Shown here: positions 1 to 8,271 of the stretch, piece by piece | How the letters are laid out: each line of letters begins with the position of its first letter | Position numbering within the stretch: position 1 is the first letter of the stretch | Assembly: GCA_041871065.1 (NCBI GenBank) | Contig: CP168942.1 | Coordinates: 26,001 to 90,000, forward strand | Direction of reading: 5' to 3' | DNA: 64,000 nt | From: Weissella confusa | GTDB lineage: Bacteria; Bacillota; Bacilli; Lactobacillales; Lactobacillaceae | Position numbers and translations under genes: made by a program | The notes under the pieces: model-generated | Database searches by the model: none | Told to the model about the DNA's origin: nothing | The model's input: the letters and a program-made list of their open reading frames with translations, nothing else

Positions 1-666
1 TCGCAACAAACGATGATTTATTATCGTAGAGTGAAGGCCAATGCTGATTCACGCTGGGCACGTGGGTCAAACAATGTGCGGATGTGGTTCCGCATTTTGG
101 AGCGCGTTGTGACGAGTTTGATGCGTTCACGGCGACTCAAGCCCGAAGAACGTATGCGTCGTATCAATCAGAAGATGCAACGACGTATAGATCGCTTGCA
201 ACGTAAGGCAACGCGACGAGGACTGACCGAACACGAACAACATGATTTGAATCAAACGTTGGCGATGCAAAAGAAGTTTAAGGCTGTTAAGAAGATGGGC
301 TACTTAAACCCTGATGACGCCGCGCAAAAGTATCATTCAAGTCGCGAACTAGTCTTTACAGAAATTGCTGAGATTAGCGAGCCTGCGGTGGCTGACTTCA
401 TTGCACAGGCTGAGGCAGAAAGTGAAGATCCTCGTTATGTAGTTGCATTACGTGATGTCGCGGCACAAGAACGTGATCGTATTCGAGACCAGCAGGTATC
501 TTCGGCTGAGGAACAGGAAATTTTGTTGGGGGCATTGAGTGCAGAATTGACGTTCATACAAGAGCGACGTCGTGATGAGCGTTTCAGTTCAGCATTGATT
601 AATGAATTGTATAACGAAGTCACATCTGCGCAGGCAATCGTACTAGCAACTGATGCAGAAGATTAA
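1..666 (+). CDS. C-terminal part of a probable CPA1-type Na+/H+ antiporter (truncated by window edge)
   Basis: The reading frame is open to base 1, so the true start lies outside the window; an in-frame ATG at 13 is probably internal. About 220 residues are visible, all soluble and highly charged: an Arg/Lys-rich first half and a Glu/Asp/Gln-rich second half with helical, coiled-coil-like character. No membrane segment is seen. The last 40 residues (an E-L-x-F-x-x-E-R-R stretch, then I-N-E-L-x-N-E-V) resemble the cytoplasmic regulatory tail of CPA1 sodium/proton antiporters of lactobacilli. That identification rests on tail resemblance only. A terminator follows at once, so this is the last gene of its unit. 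Confidence 0.45.
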   Translation, partial: SQQTMIYYRRVKANADSRWARGSNNVRMWFRILERVVTSLMRSRRLKPEERMRRINQKMQRRIDRLQRKATRRGLTEHEQHDLNQTLAMQKKFKAVKKMGYLNPDDAAQKYHSSRELVFTEIAEISEPAVADFIAQAEAESEDPRYVVALRDVAAQERDRIRDQQVSSAEEQEILLGALSAELTFIQERRRDERFSSALINELYNEVTSAQAIVLATDAED

Positions 667-672
667 TTAATG

Positions 673-703
673 AGAGGTCAGGAATAAATCCTGGCCTCTT
701 TTT
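673..703 (+). terminator. Rho-independent terminator
   Basis: An 11-bp stem (AGAGGTCAGGA / TCCTGGCCTCT, one G-U pair) with loop ATAAA is followed by a T run. It ends the upstream antiporter-like gene. Confidence 0.85.
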
Positions 704-735
704 GTAGGCCTTAATTCGTATTCTCTGGTTTTCTT

Positions 736-744
736 TGATAAAAT
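736..744 (+). promoter_or_regulatory. Extended -10 promoter for tatD-rnmV-ksgA
   Basis: TG-A-TAAAAT lies about 37 bases before the tatD start. There is no convincing -35 box, as expected for an extended -10 element. Confidence 0.45.
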
Positions 745-780
745 AGTAAGTATTACAAACGTTTAGAAATAGGAGATATC

Positions 781-1587
781 ATGGCAATTTATGATCCAAC
801 AAAGCGTCCAGCGGATAGCTTTGATACACACACGCACTTGAACGACGAAGCTTTTTGGCATGACGTCGCAGCTTATTGGGCCCGCGCACGTGAATATCGT
901 GTCGTTGAAATGAATGTGGTTGGATATGACACAGTTGGTAATCAACGTGCCATTGAAATCGCCCACGAATTTGAAGGTGTTCACGCCATCGTCGGTTGGC
1001 AACCCGGTGAGAGTGGTGACTTTAAGCCAGAAGATATGGCCACGCTACGTGAACAATTAGCTGACCCAGCGGTGGTTGGTATCGGTGAAATGGGCTTGGA
1101 CTACTACTGGGAAGAGAACCCAACGCCAGACGTCCAAAAAGCGGTGTTTAAGGCGCAATTGGACTTGGCTCGTGAATTCCACAAGCCAGTCACGATTCAC
1201 ACGCGAGAAGCGACGGCTGACACGTATGAAGTGCTAAAGGATGCTAACGTTGCTGAGTTTGGTGGCGTGATGCACTCATTTACTGGAACGGCAGAAGAAG
1301 CTAAGCAATTCTTGGATTTGGGTATGTACATTTCATTCTCAGGAATTGCAACCTTCAAGAATGCCAAGGATGTGCACGAGACGTTGAAGTCAGTGCCATT
1401 GGACCGTTTGCTAGTTGAGACGGATGCGCCTTATTTGGCACCAACACCAATGCGTGGTAAGCAAAACGAGCCAATGTTCGTCCGCTACACGATTCAAAAC
1501 ATTGCCGACCAACTTGGCATGACGTATAACGAGTTGGCTGATATTACAACGGCGAATGCCCACCGTTTGTGGCACTTGGATAAGTAA
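781..1587 (+). CDS. tatD: TatD family metal-dependent DNase
   Basis: 268 aa, normal length for the family. TatD proteins are cytoplasmic TIM-barrel metallonucleases (3'-5' exonuclease on DNA, some activity on RNA). Metal ligands are visible: D-x-H-x-H at residues 15-19, Glu103 in G-E-M-G-L-D, His140, His165 and Asp215 in E-T-D-A-P-Y. An AGGAG site lies 5 bases before the ATG. The stop codon shares one base with the start of rnmV (TAATG), so the two are translationally coupled. The tatD-rnmV-ksgA order is the usual Firmicutes arrangement. Confidence 0.95.
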   Translation: MAIYDPTKRPADSFDTHTHLNDEAFWHDVAAYWARAREYRVVEMNVVGYDTVGNQRAIEIAHEFEGVHAIVGWQPGESGDFKPEDMATLREQLADPAVVGIGEMGLDYYWEENPTPDVQKAVFKAQLDLAREFHKPVTIHTREATADTYEVLKDANVAEFGGVMHSFTGTAEEAKQFLDLGMYISFSGIATFKNAKDVHETLKSVPLDRLLVETDAPYLAPTPMRGKQNEPMFVRYTIQNIADQLGMTYNELADITTANAHRLWHLDK

Positions 1588-2144
1588 TGAAGATTCAAGA
1601 AGTGATTGTCGTTGAAGGTAAGGCTGATACTGAGGTTTTGCGTCATGCTGTTGAAGCGGACACAATTGAGACTAATGGTTCAGCGTTGTCAGATGCGACG
1701 CTACAAGCGATTCAGCGTGCAGCGAAGTCACGTGGAATTATTGTGTTTACGGATCCGGATTTCAATGGTGAACGGTTACGTAAGCTTATTACGGCAGTCG
1801 TACCTGATGCGAAGCACGCATTTCTAAAAAAGGATGAAGCTGGTCGCCAGATTAAGCATCATAGTTTAGGGATCGAATACGCCACGGCGGATGATATTCG
1901 CCAGGCGCTTAGCAAGGTTTACACAGCCAGCGATGTTGATATGACGTCAGACATTACACGTACCGATTTGGTGCGTTATGGATTGATGGCTGGCGCTAAT
2001 GCTGCCCAACGACGTGAACACGTCTCAGAACGTCTGGGATTGGGCTACGTCAATGGTAAGCAATTGCTGAAGCGACTAAACATGTTTGGCGTGACAAACG
2101 AAGAATTAAAGACCATCTTACAAGAGATGGATGAGGAGAATTAA
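1587..2144 (+). CDS. rnmV: Ribonuclease M5
   Basis: 185 aa, typical length. RNase M5 makes the mature ends of 5S rRNA in low-GC Gram-positives, acting on the precursor bound to ribosomal protein L18. The TOPRIM domain covers roughly residues 1-100, with Glu10 in V-V-E-G-K and the D-P-D motif at residues 56-58. It overlaps tatD by one base and the ksgA ATG follows its stop codon directly, so tatD-rnmV-ksgA is a tight three-gene operon for nucleic-acid maintenance and rRNA maturation. Confidence 0.95.
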   Translation: MKIQEVIVVEGKADTEVLRHAVEADTIETNGSALSDATLQAIQRAAKSRGIIVFTDPDFNGERLRKLITAVVPDAKHAFLKKDEAGRQIKHHSLGIEYATADDIRQALSKVYTASDVDMTSDITRTDLVRYGLMAGANAAQRREHVSERLGLGYVNGKQLLKRLNMFGVTNEELKTILQEMDEEN

Positions 2145-3041
2145 ATGTCTGATGTACCTGATATTGCGACGCCGGTGCGCACGCAAGCTATCATGAATCA
2201 ATTTGGTATCAACACTAAGAAGTCACTTGGCCAAAACTTCTTGACGGATATCAATATTTTGAAGAATATCGTCGCAGCCGGTGACGTAAAGGATACGGAT
2301 AACGTTGTTGAAATCGGACCTGGTATTGGTGCGTTGACGGAGCAACTAGCCCGTGCAGCCAAGCAAGTCGTTGCCTTTGAAATCGATGACCGTTTGATTC
2401 CAGTATTGGACCACACGATGGCGCCATATGACAATGTCACAATTGTGCACAACGACATCTTGAAGGTTGATTTGGAGAAGGAATTCGCCAAGCAATTTGC
2501 TGATACAACGGCGCCATTGAAGTTGGTGGCCAACTTGCCTTACTACATTACGACACCAATTTTGATGCAAGTGTTGCAATCAGGCATTCACTTTGACAAC
2601 ATTGTTGTGATGATGCAAAAGGAAGTTGCCGACCGATTGTCAGCTGAGCCTGGTACAAAGGACTATGGTTCTTTGACGTTGGCAGTGCAATACCGCATGA
2701 ACGCTAAGTTGGCCTTTACGGTATCACGTACAGCATTTGTGCCAAATCCTAACGTTGATTCAGCGATTATTTCATTGACGCCACGTGAGCCATTGGCGGT
2801 TCAACCACGTGATGAAAAGCAATTGTTTGAGTTGTTCAAGATTGGTTTTGTCATGCGTCGTAAGACTTTGTGGAACAACTTGACGACGGCCTTTGGTAAG
2901 GGTGAAGCAATGCAAGCTAAGTTGACGGCTGCACTTGAAGCTATCGATTTGGATCCACGTACGCGTGCTGAAAAGTTGTCATTGGAGCGATTCATTGAAT
3001 TGCATAACGCATTATATGATGCGGGTGTGTACAACGCTTAA
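2145..3041 (+). CDS. rsmA: 16S rRNA (adenine1518/1519-N6) dimethyltransferase
   Basis: 298 aa, full length. KsgA/RsmA uses SAM to dimethylate two adjacent adenines in the 3'-terminal hairpin of 16S rRNA late in 30S assembly; its loss gives kasugamycin resistance. Visible features: N-F-L-T-D at residues 31-35, the SAM-binding V-V-E-I-G-P-G-I-G at 54-62, acidic residue Glu79, and the catalytic N-L-P-Y-Y at 130-134. The start abuts the rnmV stop, with a GAGGAG site inside the rnmV end. Confidence 0.96.
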   Translation: MSDVPDIATPVRTQAIMNQFGINTKKSLGQNFLTDINILKNIVAAGDVKDTDNVVEIGPGIGALTEQLARAAKQVVAFEIDDRLIPVLDHTMAPYDNVTIVHNDILKVDLEKEFAKQFADTTAPLKLVANLPYYITTPILMQVLQSGIHFDNIVVMMQKEVADRLSAEPGTKDYGSLTLAVQYRMNAKLAFTVSRTAFVPNPNVDSAIISLTPREPLAVQPRDEKQLFELFKIGFVMRRKTLWNNLTTAFGKGEAMQAKLTAALEAIDLDPRTRAEKLSLERFIELHNALYDAGVYNA

Positions 3042-3044
3042 TTC

Positions 3045-3053
3045 TGTTATAAT
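3045..3053 (+). promoter_or_regulatory. Extended -10 promoter before the first CNNM/CorC gene
   Basis: TG-T-TATAAT begins four bases after the ksgA stop and 53 bases before the next start; the -35 region is poor. It gives the membrane-protein gene its own transcription start. Confidence 0.6.
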
Positions 3054-3097
3054 GTTTATTACGAAAATATTTTTATTAAAGAAGAGGTAAACCAATT

Positions 3098-4459
3098 ATG
3101 GATTCCGGTCCGTCTATTATGATCAATATTGTTGTTATTGTCGTTATTTTGTTGTTGGCTGTATTGTTTACGTTGACTGAGTACTCACTTGTTAAAGTGC
3201 GTCCATCAGCATTGCGTGCGCTACAAGAAGCACGTAACAAGCCATCATCAAACTTGACGCACGCGATTAACATGACTAACCACATGACAGAGTATCTATC
3301 AACTGCACAAGTTGGTATTACGCTGACATCATTGATTTTGGGTTGGTTGGGTGAAGCGTTCATCGCTGACTTGATTATTTCATCACATCTATTGCCAGCA
3401 GCTATCGCCCACAGTGTTGCGTCAGTAGCCGCAATTTTGATCTTTACATTTATCCACGCCGTCTTTACTGACTTGGTGCCAAAGAACATCGCCATCGACC
3501 AACCGGTTAAGGTATTGTTGTTCATCGTGCGCCCAGTTATGTTCTTCCACATCGTACTTTACCCATTAATTTGGTTGTTTGACCGTACGGCTGCTGGTGT
3601 AACAAAGGTGCTTGGATTTAATGCTCACCCAGATGAAGACATCTACTCACAAAACGAAATCATTTCGTTGTCTGAGGATGCTGCCCAAGCGGGTGAGTTG
3701 GACGAAGAAGACTTAACGTTTATGAAGCGTGCCTTCTCAATGAATGATAAGGTTGCAGTTGATATTATGATTGACCGTACGCAACTTACAGTTGTGGATG
3801 TTACGGACACAATCGGAGATGCATTGAACTTGTACCTAGAAGAAAAGTTCTCACGTATGCCAGTGGTTGCTGACAACGATAAGGACAAGATTTTGGGATA
3901 CGTCTTCTCATATGATTTGGTTCGCCAAGGTCGTTTGAGTATGGATGCATCAGTTCGAACTGTTTTGCGTAATTTGCCAGTCGTTTCTGAAAACCAACCA
4001 ATCACGGAAGTTTTGCAAGAAATGATTGAGCACCGTGCACCAATCGTTGTTGTTAAGGACGAATATGGTGGAACGTCAGGTATCGTTACTGATAAGGACG
4101 TTTACGAAGAGTTGTTTGGTACGGTGCGTGACGAAATCGATGATGTTTCTGATGATTTGGTTCAAAAGATTGGATCAGATGAGGAAGGAAACATGCACTA
4201 CAAGGTCTCTGGAAAGATGACGTTGTACGATTTCGAACGATTCTTTAAGACTGAAATCCGTTCATTTGAGGATTCAGAAATGGTGACGTTGACAGGTTAT
4301 GTCCTTGATGAGCACCCTAACTTTGAGGTTGGTGAAGCTATCAAGATTAATAACTTTGAAATTACAGCTTTGGATTTCAAGGATGCTTACATCAATGATT
4401 TCGAAGTTGTGGCGTTGCCTGAAGAAGATCCTGAATCAGACTCAGAAGACGAACATTAA
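3098..4459 (+). CDS. CNNM/CorC (hemolysin C-like) membrane protein with CBS pair, paralogue 1
   Basis: 453 aa. Domain order: CNNM (DUF21) membrane domain with about four hydrophobic segments in residues 1-190, a CBS pair at about 205-330 (I-L-G-Y-V-F and G-G-T-S-G-I-V-T motifs), and a CorC_HlyC C-terminal domain ending in the usual acidic tail. The family includes Mg2+ and Co2+ efflux proteins (MpfA/CorC type) and is often misnamed hemolysin. A GAGGT site precedes the ATG. A terminator separates it from a close paralogue immediately downstream. The metal specificity cannot be read from sequence. Confidence 0.9.
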   Translation: MDSGPSIMINIVVIVVILLLAVLFTLTEYSLVKVRPSALRALQEARNKPSSNLTHAINMTNHMTEYLSTAQVGITLTSLILGWLGEAFIADLIISSHLLPAAIAHSVASVAAILIFTFIHAVFTDLVPKNIAIDQPVKVLLFIVRPVMFFHIVLYPLIWLFDRTAAGVTKVLGFNAHPDEDIYSQNEIISLSEDAAQAGELDEEDLTFMKRAFSMNDKVAVDIMIDRTQLTVVDVTDTIGDALNLYLEEKFSRMPVVADNDKDKILGYVFSYDLVRQGRLSMDASVRTVLRNLPVVSENQPITEVLQEMIEHRAPIVVVKDEYGGTSGIVTDKDVYEELFGTVRDEIDDVSDDLVQKIGSDEEGNMHYKVSGKMTLYDFERFFKTEIRSFEDSEMVTLTGYVLDEHPNFEVGEAIKINNFEITALDFKDAYINDFEVVALPEEDPESDSEDEH

Positions 4460-4473
4460 TCATACGCGAGTGA

Positions 4474-4500
4474 ACACCTGATAAATATCAGGTGTTTTTT
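4474..4500 (+). terminator. Rho-independent terminator
   Basis: A perfect 10-bp stem (ACACCTGATA / TATCAGGTGT) with an AA loop is followed by six Ts. It lies between the two CNNM/CorC paralogues. Confidence 0.9.
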
Positions 4501-4508
4501 GCTATAAT
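4500..4508 (+). promoter_or_regulatory. Extended -10 promoter for the second CNNM/CorC gene
   Basis: TG-C-TATAAT begins on the last base of the preceding terminator T-run. The gene starts 42 bases further on, so each paralogue has its own promoter. Confidence 0.6.
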
Positions 4509-4549
4509 GGTGTCATTGAATTTGTACAAATAGAAAGTAGGGAAAAACA

Positions 4550-5917
4550 TTGAGTGAAGGTGAGTTATTAATTTCGGTTATTGTCATCATCATAGTGCTG
4601 TTGCTTGCGACATTGTTTGTTGCAGCTGAATTTGCCTTGGTTAAGGTACGTAAAAGTGCCTTGGTTGAGTTGCAAGAAGAACGTGAAAAGCCATCACGTC
4701 AAATTGCGACGGCTATCCACATGGTTGAAAACCTAAATGAGTATCTATCAACGACCCAAGTTGGTATTACGTTAGCCGGGTTGATTCTTGGTTGGATGGG
4801 TGAAGAGACAATTGCCCACTTGTTGCTTGAAGGTGGCTTTTTGAAGGAAATGACGGGGGCGAGTGCTGGTGTCATCGCATCAGTGATTGCTTTGGTATTC
4901 TTAACGTATGTTGAAGTGGTCTTCACGGAGTTGGTGCCAAAGAACGTGGCCATCGACTTCCCAGTGAAGGTTGCCTTGTTCGTTGCAACGCCATTGCGCC
5001 TATTCCACGTTATCTTCTACCCATTTGTGTGGTTGTTGAACGTTTCAGCAACTGGTGTAACCCGTTTGATGGGGATGAAGCCAGCTAACGAAGGGGATGA
5101 AGTTTATTCAGAAGCTGAAATCCTAAGTTTGTCACGTACAGCCGCTCGTAGTGGTGAACTTGATGATGCGGATTATGTCTTTATGCAACGTGCCTTTGAG
5201 ATGAATGATAAGGTAGCGGTTGATATTATGATTGATCGTACGCAATTGGACGTGGTTGATATCACGGATTCAGTGCACGATACCTTGCAACGTTACTTTG
5301 AAACGAAGCACTCTCGTTTCCCAGTTGTGGCTGACAATGACAAGGATAAGATTTTGGGATATGTCTTCAACTATGATTTGATGCGCCAAGCCCAAATTGA
5401 TGACACGTTATCTGTTCGTAAGATTATCCGTCACATGCCAACGGTGCCTGAGAACATGCCAATTCAAGATGTGTTGCAAAAGATGATTGCGCGTCGTACG
5501 CCAATCGTTATTGTGAAGGATGAATATGGTGGTACGTCTGGTATCGTGACTGATAAGGACATTTACGAAGAGTTGTTCGGTTCAGTGCGTGATGAGATGG
5601 ATGCGGTTGCTGATGACTTAGTTGAAAAGTTAGGTGCTGATGACGCTGGTAATATGCACTACAAGGTCTCTGGAAAGATGACGCTGTATGATTTTGAGCG
5701 TTACTTCCATGTAGATATCCGCCCATTTGATGATTCTGACATGGTGACGTTGACAGGATTCTTCTTGGATGAGAATTCTGATACGTCAGCAGGCGATACT
5801 ATCAAGGTGCTTGATTTTGAAATTACGGCGCTTGATTTCAAGGATGCCTACATCAATGAGTTTGAAGTTGTTCGTGTTGCACCAACAACGGATGATGACA
5901 TGACAATCGAAGAGTAA
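4550..5917 (+). CDS. CNNM/CorC (hemolysin C-like) membrane protein with CBS pair, paralogue 2
   Basis: 455 aa with the same domain order as its upstream neighbour: DUF21 membrane domain, CBS pair, CorC_HlyC domain. Long identical stretches are shared with it, for example the D-K-V-A-V-D-I-M-I-D-R-T-Q-L segment and the C-terminal region, so the two arose by tandem duplication. The start is a TTG with an AGTAGGGA site about 8 bases upstream; no good ATG alternative exists near the N-terminus. Likely a divalent-cation (Mg2+/Co2+) efflux or homeostasis protein; substrate unknown. Confidence 0.88.
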   Translation: MSEGELLISVIVIIIVLLLATLFVAAEFALVKVRKSALVELQEEREKPSRQIATAIHMVENLNEYLSTTQVGITLAGLILGWMGEETIAHLLLEGGFLKEMTGASAGVIASVIALVFLTYVEVVFTELVPKNVAIDFPVKVALFVATPLRLFHVIFYPFVWLLNVSATGVTRLMGMKPANEGDEVYSEAEILSLSRTAARSGELDDADYVFMQRAFEMNDKVAVDIMIDRTQLDVVDITDSVHDTLQRYFETKHSRFPVVADNDKDKILGYVFNYDLMRQAQIDDTLSVRKIIRHMPTVPENMPIQDVLQKMIARRTPIVIVKDEYGGTSGIVTDKDIYEELFGSVRDEMDAVADDLVEKLGADDAGNMHYKVSGKMTLYDFERYFHVDIRPFDDSDMVTLTGFFLDENSDTSAGDTIKVLDFEITALDFKDAYINEFEVVRVAPTTDDDMTIEE

Positions 5918-5922
5918 GAGAA

Positions 5923-5954
5923 AAGCCCCGATCCGCTGATGCGAATCGGGGCTT
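5923..5954. terminator. Terminator hairpin between convergent genes
   Basis: A 10-bp stem (AAGCCCCGAT / ATCGGGGCTT) lies between the second CNNM gene and the convergent veg gene. The flanks are T-rich on both strands, so it probably serves both directions. Confidence 0.75.
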
Positions 5955-5959
5955 GTTTG

Positions 5960-6193
5960 TTAGGCGAAAGTAATCTCGATGTTATCCGTCAAGATATCCG
6001 TGTAGCTGAATGAGGCACGGTCGAACTCGTTACCTTCTTGCTTCAAGTCTAGGACGAATACTGAACGGAACGTCTCACGTACAACGGCTTCGTGCTCGAT
6101 GTTACGGTGACGGCTCTCGTGAGTAATCAAAGTAATTGGCTCACCAAGGTGATCGTCTAATTGTTGCTTAATTTCTGCTAATGCTGCAGGCAT
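5960..6193 (-). CDS. veg: Veg family protein
   Basis: 77 aa, close to the usual 80-90. The order of features matches Veg: an L-A-x-I-K-x-x-L-D-x-H-L-G N-terminus, a central basic patch, S-V-F-V-L-D-L and the E-F-D-R-A-S-F-S-Y-T-D-I-L-T end. In Bacillus subtilis veg lies close to rnmV/ksgA and influences biofilm matrix expression; the molecular role is uncertain. Here the gene is still near ksgA but on the opposite strand and beyond two inserted membrane genes. An AAAGGAG site lies about 8 bases before the ATG, and a strong promoter lies upstream. Confidence 0.88.
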   Translation of the reverse strand: MPAALAEIKQQLDDHLGEPITLITHESRHRNIEHEAVVRETFRSVFVLDLKQEGNEFDRASFSYTDILTDNIEITFA

Positions 6194-6259
6194 AAGAACT
6201 CCTTTCGTGAGGCTATCCTCACATCCAGCGACAAATGAAACCGCTGCGTAAACGAGTGC

Positions 6260-6288
6260 ATTTTAAAACACACTAAGGTCGTTTACAA
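6260..6288 (-). promoter_or_regulatory. Promoter of veg
   Basis: On the minus strand TTGTAA, a 17-base spacer, then TAAAAT, ending about 66 bases before the veg start. The spacing is ideal. In B. subtilis the veg promoter is famously strong. Confidence 0.7.
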
Positions 6289-6550
6289 TTTTATCATAAA
6301 AAATGTAAATTCACAACGGAAAATAATATTATGCACTTCTTTTTAACGAGAGAGTTTAGATAAGTGAAAAATCCATTTTCGAAATAACATTGATTTGTTT
6401 TTTGTTTTAATTTTCGGGCTTACGCGCATTTGGGATAGTTAAAATTTTGAATATTCGTAACTTGCGACGTTTTACCGTCTTTTTATAAAAATGTGTTCGT
6501 TTAACATGCGAAAACAGAATGAAATCACGTACGAACTTAAAAATCAAGAT
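6289..6550. other. AT-rich intergenic stretch between divergent promoters
   Basis: This part of the 420-base gap between veg and the dCMP deaminase gene holds no convincing gene. The only structure noticed is a small hairpin, GACG-TTTTAC-CGTC followed by five Ts, near 6469-6487, which could be a weak terminator. An ATG-initiated frame from 6491 runs into the deaminase gene but crosses that gene's promoter, so it is not taken as coding. Confidence 0.4.
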
Positions 6551-6579
6551 TTGAAACGTTCGATTTTGTCGGTTATTAT
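6551..6579 (+). promoter_or_regulatory. Promoter of the dCMP deaminase-thyA operon
   Basis: TTGAAA, a 17-base spacer, then TATTAT. It lies 35 bases before the ATG at 6614 and so fixes that ATG, rather than an upstream in-frame one, as the start. Confidence 0.7.
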
Positions 6580-6613
6580 AAGAGTAACGAAAATAAATTT
6601 ACGGGGAAGAGTA

Positions 6614-7099
6614 ATGAAAGACGAACGAATTGGTTGGCCGGCGTACTTTATGATGCAAGCGGCCATGCTAGCATCACGAAGCACTTGTACGCGCCTACAT
6701 GTTGGTGCTGTTGTTGTTAAAGATGGCCGTATTATTGCAAGTGGGTATAACGGATCGGTTACTGGGACCCCACACTGTACAGAAGTTGGGGATTTAATTG
6801 TTGATGGGCACTGCATTCGCGCGGTTCACGCGGAGCAAAACGCCTTGATGCAACTAGCAAAAATGGGGATTGCGGCAGAAGGGGCTGAGATTTACGTCAC
6901 AGATTTTCCTTGCGTGCACTGCACGAAGTTTTTGTTACAAGCTGGCATTAAGAAGATTAATTACATCCGTAACTACAATAATGATGAGTTCGCGACATCA
7001 TTAATCCAAGCTAAGGGTGTTGCACTCCAACAAGTGCCACTAACAGCCACAGATGTCGCCATGATTAATTTTGACAAGTACGTAACTGAAAACAACTAA
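6614..7099 (+). CDS. Deoxycytidylate (dCMP) deaminase
   Basis: 161 aa from the chosen ATG. It deaminates dCMP to dUMP, the substrate of thymidylate synthase. Zinc-site residues of the cytidine/deoxycytidylate deaminase fold are present: H-A-E at residues 72-74 (His ligand, catalytic Glu) and P-C-x-x-C with Cys100 and Cys103. A longer in-frame start at 6491 was rejected because a good promoter lies inside that extension, while a GGGGAAGAG site directly precedes 6614. thyA follows 12 bases downstream, giving a two-gene dTMP synthesis operon. The family is also called ComEB in Bacillus. Confidence 0.93.
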   Translation: MKDERIGWPAYFMMQAAMLASRSTCTRLHVGAVVVKDGRIIASGYNGSVTGTPHCTEVGDLIVDGHCIRAVHAEQNALMQLAKMGIAAEGAEIYVTDFPCVHCTKFLLQAGIKKINYIRNYNNDEFATSLIQAKGVALQQVPLTATDVAMINFDKYVTENN

Positions 7100-7111
7100 G
7101 GGGATAATGAC

Positions 7112-8068
7112 ATGAGTCGTAATGAACAAGCATATTTGGATATGGCACGTGAAGTGTTGGAAACGGGTAATGTGAAGGGGGATCGCACGGGGACTGGTAC
7201 ACGCTCAGTATTTGGCCGTCAATTGCATTTTGATATGGCAGAAGGCTTTCCGTTGTTGACGACGAAACGTGTGCCGTTTGGCTTGATTAAGAGCGAATTG
7301 CTTTGGTTCTTGCAAGGTAATACAAATATTCGTTTCCTATTGGAGCACAACAACCACATTTGGGATGAATGGGCATTTAAGAATTGGATTGAATCTGATG
7401 AGTACACAGGGCCTGATATGACTGATTTCGGTCGCCGTGCTCTAGTGGATGATGCCTTCAAGGCTGCTTACGATGAGCAACACCAACTATTCGTTGACCG
7501 CATTTTGGCAGATGACGCCTTTGCTGATAAGTATGGTGAGTTGGGTGACGTCTACGGGGCGCAATGGCGTCACTGGCGTAAGGTACAAGGTGGCTTCATT
7601 GATCAAATCGATGATGTGGTGAACCAAATTAAGACGAACCCAAATTCACGTCGTTTGATTGTTAGTGCTTGGAACCCAGAAGATGTGCCATCACAAGCTT
7701 TGCCACCGTGCCACACGTTGTTCCAATTTTACGTGGCAGATGGCAAGTTGAGTTTGCAACTTTACCAACGATCAGCTGACATCTTCTTGGGCGTGCCATT
7801 CAACATCGCATCATACTCATTGTTGTTGCACATGGTGGCTGCGCAGACTGGTCTTGAAGCCGGTGAGTTCGTGCACACGTTTGGGGATGCGCACATTTAC
7901 TCAAACCACGTTGATCAAGTGACTGAACAACTTTCTCGTGAAATGGCTGAGTTGCCAACGCTTGTTTTGAACCCAGATGTAACCTCAATTTTTGATTACA
8001 CGATGGATGATATTAAGGTTGAAAACTATAAGCCAGCCAAGTCAATTAAGGCGCCAGTTGCAGTTTAA
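7112..8068 (+). CDS. thyA: Thymidylate synthase (ThyA type)
   Basis: 318 aa, the longer ThyA form usual in lactobacilli, with an insertion around residues 95-145. It methylates dUMP to dTMP using 5,10-methylene-tetrahydrofolate. The catalytic Cys200 sits in P-P-C-H-T-L-F-Q-F, preceded by the [10 protein letters not shown] motif. It is co-transcribed with the dCMP deaminase that supplies its substrate. Dihydrofolate reductase, which often follows thyA in lactic acid bacteria, is not here; a terminator ends the operon. Confidence 0.97.
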   Translation: MSRNEQAYLDMAREVLETGNVKGDRTGTGTRSVFGRQLHFDMAEGFPLLTTKRVPFGLIKSELLWFLQGNTNIRFLLEHNNHIWDEWAFKNWIESDEYTGPDMTDFGRRALVDDAFKAAYDEQHQLFVDRILADDAFADKYGELGDVYGAQWRHWRKVQGGFIDQIDDVVNQIKTNPNSRRLIVSAWNPEDVPSQALPPCHTLFQFYVADGKLSLQLYQRSADIFLGVPFNIASYSLLLHMVAAQTGLEAGEFVHTFGDAHIYSNHVDQVTEQLSREMAELPTLVLNPDVTSIFDYTMDDIKVENYKPAKSIKAPVAV

Positions 8069-8080
8069 TGTTTGATTATG

Positions 8081-8124
8081 AAACAAGCTTAGTTAGTAAG
8101 AAATGCTGACTAGGCTTGTTTTTT
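8081..8124 (+). terminator. Rho-independent terminator after thyA
   Basis: Arms AAACAAGCTTAGT and ACTAGGCTTGTTT pair with one G-U and are followed by a T run. Confidence 0.8.
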
Positions 8125-8271
8125 GGTATAGAATAAATAAGTTACTATAAGCTTTTTTAAAGGTGAAGGCTTGTATAATGTCAAAGATACCGTTTTTGCG
8201 ATATCTTGAGAATTATAAAAATTGGTATTAATCAGTATTAAACACTACTGGATTGAAGAGAGGAGTCGCTC

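Noticed and set aside
3098..5917. Hemolysin
   Set aside because: The name is historical; the CNNM-CBS-CorC architecture is that of metal-homeostasis membrane proteins.
6491..6613. N-terminal extension of the dCMP deaminase frame
   Set aside because: A TTGAAA-N17-TATTAT promoter lies inside it and a good ribosome binding site precedes the later ATG.
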